Program-made: the position numbers and the translations under genes
Notes under the pieces: model-generated
What the model saw: only the letters and a program-made list of their open reading frames with translations
Told to the model about the DNA's origin: nothing
Databases searched by the model: none
In this document: positions 21,901 to 32,427 of the stretch, one piece after another
Layout of the letters: every line of letters starts with the position of its first letter
How positions within the stretch are numbered: position 1 is the stretch's first letter
Assembly (NCBI GenBank): GCA_016858145.1
Contig: JAEHOE010000017.1
Coordinates: 930,001 to 994,000, forward strand
Length of the DNA stretch: 64,000 nt
Source: Edaphochlamys debaryana
Taxonomy: Eukaryota > Chlorophyta > Chlorophyceae > Chlamydomonadales
Direction: 5' to 3'

Positions 21901-23674
21901 CTTCCGGTTCCACGCGCCCTCCCTTCCCTCGCCAGCCCCCCTCCGCACCCCTGACGCGCCTCAACGCCGCTGCGGGCTGCGGCGTGCCGCGACCGGGCCC
22001 CCCCCAGCCCCGCAGTCGCCCGGACCAGCCCGGGGGGGCCCAGGGGAGCCGGGCACCGCGGCGGCAGCGCCACGCGCTCAGCAGCAGCGCTGCGGCTGCC
22101 GCCAGGCGAATTGCGCCCGCACTGAGCAGCCGCGCACTGCCCCATGGAGTCCTCGACGCCGCCGCCGATCAAGCTCTGGCAGTGCAGCCGAAGCAGCGCC
22201 GAGGCAGGCTGAGGCCGCGGGCGTACGGCTCCCGCTCCAACACGAGCCTCCGCTGATCGCCAGGGAGCTGCCGGGCCCAAGTTCCAGGCAGGCGGGCACG
22301 GCGCAAGCCTGCCGCTGCGCTCCGTTGCTGCACTCCGCTGCCTCCGCCTCCAAAGCGCGGGCCGCTGCCGCCGTGGTAAAAATGCTCCGCCGCTCCACAG
22401 CCTCTCCCAGCTGTCACTGCCCCGCCCCGCCCCGCCACCGCCCCCAAACCCGACCCCGACCGGACTCAAAACCCAACCCCAAGAGCTGTAAGCCCGGTAC
22501 GCGCCCCCCTCACCGCGTCCAGCTTGGTCACGGGCAGGCCCGTGCCCACCGACAGCATGCGCAGCAGCTCCCGCTTGTAGTCCAGAACCTAAACAGGAGC
22601 GGGAATGACACCGGAAACACACATGACGTGAGGCATGGCTAGCAGGCGGCAGTAAGCGTGAGGGTAGAAGCGCACGGCGTGGTGCCGAGAAAGCGTTTTG
22701 CGGGGCACAATACGGGCAGCCGCTCGCCGCCCCAGCGGTGCCCCACCTCGCGCCACTTGATGTGAACCTCGATCGCCTGGCGCTGGCCCGTGGGCGGCAC
22801 GCGAGGCTGCTGAATCATGGCTGCGGGTTTTGGATCATACGAATGTAAGGAAGCGTGTGTTAAGGGCTTTCAAGGGAGGGTGGGTAGGAAGCGACGCAGA
22901 CTGGCCCGGAGGAAGCCCTAGCAGGGGCCAAGGATGTTTGCGGAGGACCCACCCAGGGAGTGGGGCAGGCTTTTCCGCCAGCCCTTCCGCCCGAACGACA
23001 GCACGACGCAGGACCAGCCGACAGCGAGGCCCATGTTCACGGTGGAGATCTGCACGCGAGGGCGACAGATGATGAGTCGCGAGGGGTCGGAGGGGGTCTA
23101 GGAGCAAGTGCCATGCGATACCCACGGGGTTCTTGATGAAGCCCATCGTCGACGTCAGCGCCACGCCCTCGCTGTCGAAGGAGAGCTGCGGCACGCGAGG
23201 GCATGGCGACACACGGTCATGCGCGCTCCACGCGCGGACGCCCTCCCGCGAGCGCTTACAATCTCGCCGTCCTGCCGGGTGGTCCCCGACGAGTTGATGA
23301 GCATCTCGATGGGCAGCGTGGCCCCCTGCTTCTCCAGGTAAAGCAGCTCAGCCACCATGAGCTCCGTCACCGCCGGCACCAGCTGCGCGCGCAAGATCAA
23401 CCGTGTTTGGCCCTTTGCTCTCCACTCTTTTCAGGGGCTCCTGCTCCGGCCCAATTGAGCGCACCGGCATGCCCAGGTAGACGATGCGCTGGTCGAAAAG
23501 CAGCGACGGCAAGTCGGGCGGCGGGGGCTTCCGCCGATCATATCGTGCAGCTCGCGCATTGACGACTACTTGCCGGCGCCCGTGGCCGGCTAGGCGTGGG
23601 CAACGAGCGAGGGGTCTGCTAGGGCCGCGCTGGCCAGCGCCCAGGCGCTGCCGCTGGCCCAACCCCTCAAGCAT
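18946..23674 (-). CDS. ClpR-type non-catalytic subunit of the plastid Clp protease (ClpR3-like)
   Basis: Thirteen exons (minus order 23674-23465, 23382-23260, 23185-23126, 23049-22953, 22820-22747, 22588-22514, 20877-20788, 20597-20466, 20217-20146, 19931-19779, 19490-19440, 19272-19156, 18957-18946) give 421 aa. Residues 1-45 are Arg/Ala/Gly-rich and nearly free of acid (transit peptide). The ClpP fold runs PDLPSLLFDQRIVYLGM, LVPAVTELMVAELLYL, LINSSGTTRQDGE (the L1 insertion typical of ClpR), AMIQQPRVP and ALEYGIIDEII. The nucleophile Ser is replaced by Gly (AVGWSC, about residue 142) and the catalytic His by Gln (MIQQP, about residue 167), so the subunit is structural in the ClpPR ring. About 160 extra residues follow the core (from EKAAQYWLKSGRAESEG to LMEQFRVKA), charged and helical, unlike land-plant ClpR3. 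It is closest by eye to ClpR3; ClpR1/R4 are alternatives. Confidence 0.92.
20878..22513 (-). other. Oversized 1.6-kb intron in the ClpR gene
   Basis: All other ClpR introns are roughly 75-290 bases; this one is 1,636 bases. It is extremely GC-rich with long open frames on both strands, but none shows a recognisable domain. It contains a 20-base perfect palindrome at 21509-21528 built on a central CTGCAG. No target-site duplication or transposon end was recognised. Confidence 0.7.
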
Positions 23675-24079
23675 AGCTGCGCCTAATTACTACCCTGAGT
23701 AGATCAGCGGTTTAGATCAGCGAGAAGCGGTGCGAAGTCCCGGGTATCCTAGGAGACCTAGGATGGGTGCACCTCCTGCACGCAAGTGACTTGTGCGGGT
23801 CCTGTGTAACGGTATCGGTGCACAGAGTTGCGGCAACGCGTGCATGCGCATGCACACGCCGCGCCGAGCGTTGGCCAGGCCTCTGATGCACTCGGCGAGC
23901 CCCAATCAACCGGCTCGCCCCTCCAGCCCCGCCCTGTTCACCCCTTTCACACACTTCTCTGATGGGCAGAGCAGCAGGCCTTAACGGGACGTGCCTCCGC
24001 GACCCTCCCACACGCATCCGACGCCCATCGCGACTCACGCGCTTGCTACTGGACGCAGCGCTGATGCGCTAGGTTGGCG
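23675..24079. promoter_or_regulatory. Divergent intergenic region between ClpR and GNAT genes
   Basis: 405 bases between two start codons pointing away from each other. Both genes encode proteins with plastid-type N-termini, so a shared bidirectional promoter is plausible. No specific element was identified. Confidence 0.45.
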
Positions 24080-26927
24080 ATGCATTGTCACACTCATGTT
24101 AGCAGCAGCAGTGCACGGGCCCGTGCCCAAGCAGCGACAGCTCGGCCGCAGCAACGCTGCCGCGTGTCGACCCTCGCCCCCGCCACGCCAGCCTCCGTCC
24201 CACCGCTCCAAGCGACCTATCATGCCCTCACCCAAAGGCATGGCCACAGCACATCGGTGGCCAGTGTCAGTGCCGTGGCTGCCTCACAGCCAGCTGCCGT
24301 CAACGGGGCGGCGCGTGCGCCTGTCGTGCGCGTCGGACTGGCGCGGTGTCCCCACGAATTCCGCGCCGTGGCGGGCGTCTGGGCAGAAGTAGGGCCTGCC
24401 GCCTCCCACACTCTGCAAACCGCCACGCCGGCCTTGCTGCTAGGCCGTGGCTTGCTGCCGATGGCCCGCCTCCCTGAACCCGTCACCTGCTGCGCCTGCA
24501 AGCTGAGTTTTGGCGCTGTGGTGTGCCATCCTCCGCTGTGCGCGCAGTCCCTGCTCATCCCCGGACTGACCGAGTGGGAGCCACCGTCCAGCCCCGAGGG
24601 CGCTGCGGCGCTGGCGGAGGAGGTGGCGGCGCGGCTGGCGGCCTCGGCGGCCCGGAAGCGGCAGGTGGGCTGACTGGGGCCTGTCATGGCTTGGCGCGGG
24701 GTGCAGGCTCTGATGGCGGGCGCACCTAGCAATGGAGTGCATCAATGCTGAAGCCCAGTAGCTGGGTCTGGGTGCAATTATGCCTAGGCTCGACTCACAG
24801 CCGCAGCGCCTTCAGCTAGTCTCGTTGGATGAAGCCCTACGTCTCGAGCCCGGCGCTCTGCACCGTTGCGACCCGGTGCGCAACCCCAGCCCCATACCCG
24901 AGGAAATACTCCTGCCGCGAATCCCCACCCGAAATCCACCCCGCCTGCAGGCGGCCTCCGAGTCCCGCGAGCTGAGGCGGCGCGGGGCGGCCCTGGTGCA
25001 GCGGCTGCGGGGCGCCGGGGGCCTCAGTGCGGTAGAGTGGCACAACACGCGGCGGCAGCTGGAGGGCGTCAGGTGGGCACACGGCACGGCAGGGTAACGA
25101 CGGTGTGCAGGGCAGCCAGACTGGGGTCCGCAGTCGGCTTTGTGTTGAGGGATCGCAACAATTCGGAATTGGCTGCTGCCAATGCTACTAAATATGTTTC
25201 GGGGCAGCCCTAAGGAGGTAGTGCTCTGAGGCTTGTAGGACAGCACAGTGACTACGGTTGAGACAGCCGCGCTTGATCTGCCTCGCCCGTCGTCTGAAGA
25301 CTCACACCGCCCCCGCCACTGCCCTACAGGAAGGAGCTCCGACGCGCCCGGCGGCGGCGCATGTGGGCCTGCCTCCTCGCCTACACGCCCCACGCGGGCC
25401 CAGCACAGGCCCCGGGACCGAACACGGGCCCCGACACCCTCGCGGCTGCAGCCCAGGGGGAACCCTCGTCGACTTGCGGCCTGGAAAACCCGAGCTCAAG
25501 GGGCCCAGGACCCCACACGGAGTTGGCTGCCGGCGGTCAAGGTCACTCTTCCGGCTCCACCAACAGCAGCGGCTCGGGGCCCCACGGGCCCGGCAACGGT
25601 GACGGGCAGGGTCACTCTTCTGGCGGTTGGCGGTTGGCGGGCTACGCGCTGGTGTCCCTGGCGCAACCGCTGGCGCTGCTGCCGCCGCCGCTGCCGTCCC
25701 GCTCGCCCCAACAGGTGGGGGCTGCGTCAAATATGGGGCTGGGCGCCGCTCGCAAAATTGTTACTTTTGGGCTGGACGCCTGATGGCTCCGACCCTGGCA
25801 TCCGTCGCCCGCGTGAACAGAACGTGCACTGTACTGCTGTACTGCTGTACTGCTGTCCGCAGTCAGACGGTGCCCTGGGCACAAGGCATAGCGTCTTCGC
25901 CTCCTCGTGGGCTGGGGTCGGCCTTGTTGAGGGGAGACCCTTGGCTGCTTGCCTGTTAGGGTCTGCCACCTCGTTCCCTCCCTCCCTCCTCGCCCCCCAG
26001 GTGCACGTGGATGGTCTGGCGGTGGCGCCCGACTGCCGCCGCAGCGGCGTGGCCTCGGCTCTGCTGGACGCGGCGGAGCGCCTGGCGCGCAGGTGTGTGT
26101 GAGGGGTTAAGGCAGGGGGCAGGCGAGGCGGGAATTAGGGAGGGGGAAGGTGCTTGGGTTCGTGTCATGTGCCGGCCCGGCTCTGCTGGACGCGGCGGAG
26201 CGCCTGGCGCGCAGGTGGAGGGGTTGGAAGTGGAGTGGGTGGGGTGTAGTGTGGGTTACGAGGGGGAAATGGAGGGCGCTTGGGTCCGTGTCGGTCGCCG
26301 GGGCGTGTGTGGCGGCAAGGGAAGGATATGGGCACGAGCCACTGCGGAGGAGCAGCTGGAAGCCGGCTCGTGTGACACCGAGGACGTATCCAGGCCTGCG
26401 GGCAACCCACACCGTCGCCTGCCTCATTGAGCGCTTGGGCCCCTCTCTCCACCCCAACCGAACGAAGGTGGGGCGGCGCCTCCCTGTGGCTGCACGTGGA
26501 GGCGGCGAACGCCCCCGCCGTACAGCTGTACACGGATCGGGGGTACGGCGTCGCACGTGTCAACGCCGCCTCGTACGGCCTGCCGCACGGCTTACAGCTG
26601 GGCGGTGGAGGCGGCGGCGGGGGCGGCGGCGGCACGGACAACGCCCTGGCTCGTTGGGCCCAACACCTGCTGCAGCATAAGGTTGCAGCTGCTGCGGGTG
26701 GATCGGCCGGAGGTGGAGCAGCAGCTGCGAAGGGCGCGGCAGGAGGGATCGCGGCGGCGGCTGGGCGCGTGCATGCGAGCTCCGAGCCGGAGAAGCACCA
26801 GCGGCGCCGGCGGCGGCGCGGGCGGGAGTACGTGATGACTAAGACGCTTGCGACGAGCGCAACGGCGCAGGAAGCGGTGGCGACAGGCGCAGGTGGGGCC
26901 GTTGCTGGGGCACCGCCACGCAACTGA
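24080..26927 (+). CDS. GNAT family N-acetyltransferase, probably plastid
   Basis: Five exons (24080-24664, 24951-25072, 25330-25714, 26001-26092, 26468-26927) give 547 aa. The N-terminus is Ser/Ala/Arg/Gln-rich without acidic residues (plastid presequence likely). The acetyl-CoA fold starts near VRVGLARCPHEFRAVAGVW (exon 1) and ends with motif A, VDGLAVAPDCRRSGVASALL (about residues 367-386; the RRSGVA loop contacts the CoA pyrophosphate). Motif B follows, WLHVEAANAPAVQLYTDRGY. Between them lies an unusual about 110-residue Gly/Ser/Pro/Gln-rich insertion (exon 3), and the C-terminus is a poly-Gly and Ala-rich, then basic, tail. Plant plastid GNATs acetylate N-termini and lysines; substrate unknown here. 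The last intron ends in AAG, an atypical acceptor, but no other choice keeps motif B in frame. Confidence 0.8.
26056..26217 (+). repeat. 40-bp direct repeat duplicating an exon end and its splice donor
   Basis: 26056-26095 and 26178-26217 are identical. The first is the end of GNAT exon 4 plus its GTG donor; the second lies 122 bases downstream inside the following intron. The spacer also has partial echoes (a GCTTGGGT...GTGTC segment at about 26150 and about 26278), so a roughly 120-base unit seems to have been tandemly copied. Confidence 0.85.
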
Positions 26928-29472
26928 GCCCAACGCGACGCTGACAGCGGGGGCATATCGCACGGCCAGTGCAGGCTCGGCGCCTAGCACACCCAACTGC
27001 GCGCTTTCTAAGGCCCTAATTGAGTTGAAAGCTGACACTTCCCCGGCCTTCGGGTGCCTCCGCAGGGTCCTCCGCGGCGGCAGCAAAAGCGGACAGCGCT
27101 CAGCCGAGCGGCGACGGCAGCCGCAGCCGGGGCACCGGCGGCGCGGCGGGGGCCTACGACTGGGGCCGACGGCTGTAGCGGGAGCGCCCTCGCGAGGCCC
27201 CTCTCGCCGCCCACCCCACCCCACCACCACCACCCCACCCCGGAGGAGGGCACACGCGGATGCCCCCTCCAGTCCCTTGGTAGCGGCCTGGTGTCTGCGG
27301 TCAGGGGCAGGGGGCGGGGGAGGGGCTGGGGGGCAGGGGCGCAGGCAGGGGCGCAGGCAGGGGTTAGACGAGGAAACAACGTAGCAGGAAGCCGCGTCGT
27401 ATAGGCAGGCAGGGGCCCCCAGCACCGTACCTGTGCACGGGGCGAGCGTACCAGCGGCGGAGGTGCAGAGGGGCGTGCGTGTGTCAAAAGCGGGAAGCGG
27501 CCGTGTAGACTGCTGCGTGCTGCCCTGCCCCGGTCTAGGGTTGCTGGTGGCCTGGAGGTGCTGTTGGAGGGAGGTGGCGCTGGGGCAGGGTGGGGCGAGC
27601 TGGCGTGGGTCATAGGATGGCACGCGGGGCATGGCTGGCCTGGGCAGCTGCACCATGGCACCGATGGCGTGTGGTGGTCCGTAAACACATGCACATATGA
27701 CCCTAGACCTCTCGTCGCCCAGGGGTCGCATTGGCTGGGAACGCGACGCCGTGAGGGCTCAATCCAGCGCGGTCGCTATCGGTTGCTCGGAAGTGTCACC
27801 ACAGCTGTGTGTATTGGAGGAAAGGAGACGGGAGGAGGCTTACAAGCCAGTGCCGGGAGCCAGGGACCCCTGGTCAGGCGCGGAGCAGCTCCTGGACATG
27901 AGGGCCCCTGCTCCTGGAGCCTTGACGTGAGGGGCAGGGCGCAGGGATCAGTCGAGTGCAGCGGGAGCAGCAAGGAAAGGGCAGGCCAGGGCTTTTGGTC
28001 TTGACGAGGTCCGCACCACCAAGACCGCGGGTTCGAGCCGATGTCCAATCTGCAAGCTGCATCCAACCCGGCTTGATGGCCTGCGGCAACCCCCAGGTGC
28101 AAGCCGGCAACTTCTGCGGATGTCGGAGGGATCATAATCGTCGTTACGTCGTCGTAGCAGGCTCCCAACCAGCGCCAGCGGGCAAGGCCAACTAGTCGCT
28201 GTACGCAACGCACGCTCGGAATTTGTCAGCGACGTTGGGTGCATAGCCGCCGAACGATGCCGAACCCCAGGCCCGACGCGAGGGTTTTTGGGGCGGCGCT
28301 GCATTATGCTGTACGCCAGGGGGCCGACCGTCATGATCAGGTCCCTTCACCTGGCTAACAGCAATGCGCTACGCAGGCTGGCACCGCACGGACTAGAGCT
28401 CTACCTCGGGCGAGCACCGTACTGCAAAAGGACACTGGCCGAGGCCACCCGGTGTGCGGAGAGTTCAGATTCAGTGCTAGTTCTCCAAGACAAAGTAGAA
28501 CGCGCATAGACATTTAGCTTGAGAAGCACGAGGAGGAGGGTAGACCTTGCATGCCCTTGGCATCGCCGCCCCAGGGCCGCAGGAACTGTCCGCGAGCCGC
28601 GAGACTCATTCCTATCGACAGAGGCTACCGTGTACACCGCGCATTGCGTTGCGGTCGCTCTTTGCTGCTCGCACACCACGTGGCGAATTAGCGCGACCGC
28701 GAATGTACCTATCGGGGTAATCGAAGTACCTAGAATTCTTCGGGTTTGATATGGCCATCACCCACCATGACCTGAGCGCAAGTGGAATCTGGACTTTGTC
28801 GGAATTTTGGCCCGGTGCCGGCTGGCGACTTCTACTGCATACCGCCGTCGCGGCGGTCGTGTGATTTAGGTGAGCAACACGTCGAAATGGCGCACTTTCT
28901 TCGTCCGGCGTAACCGGGGGCTCGGGCTTGTTCCTGCAGGTTCGGCCGACGATGCCATTCTTGGCCTGCCTCTGCAGCCACGCCCAGGTACGCGGAACGG
29001 TGGAGGAGCGACCATAGGGGGTTAAGCGGATGGAGCTGCGGTGGCGCCCAAGGGCTAAAGAAACTTTTTGGGCGGTTGGCCGTCGAAGTTGCTCAGCGCT
29101 TGTCGACCTCGGAAGAAACTCAGATAACAAGGCTTGGTCGGGACGTGAGATGAAGTAGACGTGAATCACGGGCGGACACCGCGGGCCGCGGTGCACTTTC
29201 GCAGTCGCTTCACCATGGCAGCCGTGCCTTCGTGCTCCTGAGGCGCACAGCGGCCGCCCCTCGGGCACCCTCACGCTCAGGCACGCTCCTACCCCACGGA
29301 GCTGGCCCGCCTCCCCGGAATTACCCCTCCAGACCCGCGTGCAAAGGCTCGCATTTCTCGCATTTTAGCAAGGCTGCGGCTCGGCTCCACAGCTTCCCGC
29401 TGCCCCGGTGCGCCGCAGCAGTTCCGCCTTCCCTCCCCCTCACCGCCCCTTCCCTCGCTCTGCCCTCCTCAG
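26928..29472. other. Intergenic / untranslated region
   Basis: The first part is probably the GNAT 3' UTR, although no TGTAA was found. It includes a GGCAGGGGCGCA tandem run at about 27333-27362. From about 28200 to 29200 GC is clearly lower and codon use in all frames is unlike algal genes; this is likely the promoter and 5' UTR of the next plus-strand gene. No supported coding exon was found. Confidence 0.4.
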
Positions 29473-32427
29473 GTGGACCTAACCGAGCCCGGGCGGCGAC
29501 CAAGCTCGTCACAGCCTCCCGGCCTCTCGCCTGAGGAGGAAGGCCCCGGGCGAGCCACGGCACGGGGCGCAGGCGCTGCCCACCCCGGGGCCGCCCAGGC
29601 GCTACACGCGGCGTGTGGCCCCAACCATGCGGCGCTCCACCCCACGCTGCAGCCCGCGGCCGCGCGTCCCAGCTCTCTTCCCCCCATTCATCATCATGCC
29701 CTACGGCCTGCGCGGAGGAACCCGGACGAGCCGAGTGTCCGCAAGGGCGTGGCCTTTTTTGACGCAACCTTGGCGGCAACGCTAGATCGGTCCAGGCACG
29801 GGGCCCCAGCTGCAGCGCCTCCGCCGGAGCTTGGCCCTCACGGTCGCGCGTCCGCGCCCCACCCTGCGTATGACGACAAGGGAGGGATTGGGATGCGCAC
29901 CGCACACGGCTCGGTCCCTGCGTCGGCGCCCCCGCGGCTGCCCAGCGCCGTGCCGGCCGGCGACTCGCTGTACCCGCACGGGCCGACGGAATCCATGACG
30001 TACAAGGCCGCCGCCAACGACCTCAACCGTCTGCCGTACGGCGACGCGTCGCTGTACGTCAACCACGTGGGCGGGGCGCCGCCTCTTAGTCGTGTCTCTG
30101 TCGCCGATGATGACGATGACTCGGTATTTGCCGAGGCTGACCGGCGCTACAGCGCGGAGCAGGCGGAGGCCAGGCGGCGGCACAAGGAGGACTCGGCCAA
30201 CGGCTTTGGCCGCGCCAGTCGGAGCTGTAGCGATACGTCGGACAGCGAGGGCGAGCGCGCCGCAGGCGCCCGCGGTGAGAGCAGGTTCTGTGTTGGGCCT
30301 CCACAGCACAGTGCAGGGATCACGCGCACACGCAACTCAGCAGCTTTGCTTGGCATTGGGCAGTCCATAACCCTCATGTATCTCAACCTGAAACTGAAGC
30401 CTGGCGTGCCACGTCCCCGCCGGCAAACCTTCCCCCACAGGTCCCTGCTCGAGGCCCATTAGCGCCACCACCTGCTCGTCCCAGGTGTCGGTCTTCACGT
30501 CCGGTGACGGCCCCGCGCGCCGGGTCAAGCGGGGCCACCGGAACACGTGGTCTCGCCGCGTGCTGCGGCACCTCCGCCTCGAGACGCCCGCGGAGAGTGA
30601 GGTGGAGCCGGACGCGATCGCTAGATCCGCCGCGGATGGCCCAGATCTGGATTCGGATCTGGATGCCGCGGGCCTGGAGACGGAGGTCGAGGTGGAGGTG
30701 GGGGACGCAGCTGCCGGGGACCAAGAGGGTGAAGGCGAGGCCCAGCGGCGGTGCCGCAGGGCGCGCCTGCCGAGCCTCGTCATCTTCACCCGGCCCCGTC
30801 CGCCCTTGGTCGCACGCGAGCCGGGTCAGACGTGGTGGACCAAGATCCGCACGTGGGCCGGGGCCAAGGCGCGCCGGGCGCGCCGCTGGCAGGCTGAGGA
30901 CGCGTCCGTGGCCGGCGGCAGCGCCGCCGCCGCCGCCGCTGCCGCTGCCGCTGCGCAATCCTCCGTCGTGATGGAGGTGCTTGGCGGCGACGTGTTTGCT
31001 GACGACACCGCCCACGGGGGCCACCTGGCTTTTACTGCTGGCATCGGCGGCCCCAGCGCTGCCGCCGGCGTCGCCACGGCGGCGTCCCTGGTGGCAGCGG
31101 CGGCGCCGGACCGAAGCGTGCACGGCCTTGCCGCCGTCACGGCGCCCGCCGCCGCCACGCCGGCGCCGCCTTCCCGCCTGGCGTTGAGTCCGCGCCCCGT
31201 CGCGCCTCCTGTCGGCGCGAAACACCCGCACAAGGCCGGCGCGGCCCCGGTGGCGGCGCACGCGACGCCAGAGGTGGCGGCGGCAGCGCAGACGGAGGTT
31301 GTTCCGTCGCCGCTGTACGGGCAGGTGACGGCGGCGGCTGCCAGCGGCGCCGCTTCGGCCGCCATGGCGGACTCGGTGTACGGCGAGGGCAGCGTGCGCG
31401 GCGGCTGTGTGATGCTGTACGACGGGCGCTGCCACGCGAAGGCCGTACAGCACGCGTACGAGGAGCTACACTGCAACAAGCATCTGTCGACGATGCTTAC
31501 GGCCGGCCAGGTGAGGGGCGCTTTGGCGATACCTTGTGCAGCTCGCTCTCTGTCCTCCGCCTCCGCGGCCCACCTGCGCACGTTAAGAACGCTCACACCT
31601 CGTGTAAAGCGCTTCGGTGTCTCGTTGTGCACATCGTTCCTTACGATATTGGTGTTTCCGTCCAACCTCAGGCCACCGCCGAGAGCCGGCAGCCCCACCC
31701 GACGGCTCCTCCTGCGGTGGGGGTTGTACCCGACGTTGCCAGCCGCAGCCCCCGTCGCTCCATCAGCTCCCGCAACCACCGCGTTGGCCTGCCCGGCTCC
31801 ACCGCCGCTGCCGCCGCCAGTGACGGCAGCGTCCTCGTCGGCCTGGCCACCACCGCCACCGCCGCCGCCACTGACGGCTGCGGCGTCCCGTCGTCCGCCG
31901 CTGCTTGCGCCAAGGCAAGCCCCGGGCTACCTCGCCCTGGCACCGGCAAGGGCGCAGCAGGCGGCGGCCACGTCGCTTCGACATGCGCCGCAACAGCCCA
32001 TGCCACGCGGCCTGATTCTCGGGAGCAAGCGCCTGAGCCGAGGCAGCTATTGAAAGCGCCCTCATCAAAGGCGAGCGAGGTGGTCGCGACGCGCGGCGCC
32101 AGCAACGGCGGCTTGATAAGGTTCGTGAGCCTTCCGGCGCCGAAGCAGCGCGCGGCGCAGCATGCAACGCACGAGCACTGCGCGGGGCCGTTGAGCTTTC
32201 CGGCGGCCTTGGCCTCCGCAAGCGACGCGCGCAGCAGCCTGCCGGCGAGCATGTCTTGCTCGAGCCGGCGCCTCGCGGCGGGCAACTCGCGCGAGCGAGA
32301 GCGGGAGCGAGAGCGCAAGACGTCGGACTTTGGCGGACCCTCAGAGGAGGGCCTGGAGGATCGGGACTGGCAGGCCGGCTTCCCGGGATATCTGCCCGGA
32401 TCGATGAGTCCCAGCGCGCGCCCTTAA
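29473..32427 (+). CDS. Low-complexity protein of unknown function (5' end not resolved)
   Basis: Not recognised. Three exons (29473-30274, 30441-31510, 31672-32427) join in frame into 876 codons. The first exon begins at a CAG acceptor (29470-29472) and no upstream coding exon with an ATG was found; the first in-frame Met inside it is at 29893. The protein is Ala/Ser/Pro/Arg-rich with poly-Ala runs, an acidic patch SVADDDDDSVF, a stretch SVYGEGSVRGGCVMLYDG followed by HAYEELHCNKHLSTML that looks folded, and near the end a basic RERERERERK run and DFGGPSEEGLEDRDWQ. High third-position GC and clean splice phases support real coding. No membrane segment or signal peptide was seen. A regulatory or nuclear role would be pure guesswork. 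Confidence 0.5.

Noticed and set aside
28612..29274. 220-codon minus-strand open frame in lower-GC DNA
   Set aside because: It opens with GTG only, has no algal codon bias, no domain and no splice or poly(A) support. It lies in the presumed promoter region of the next gene.
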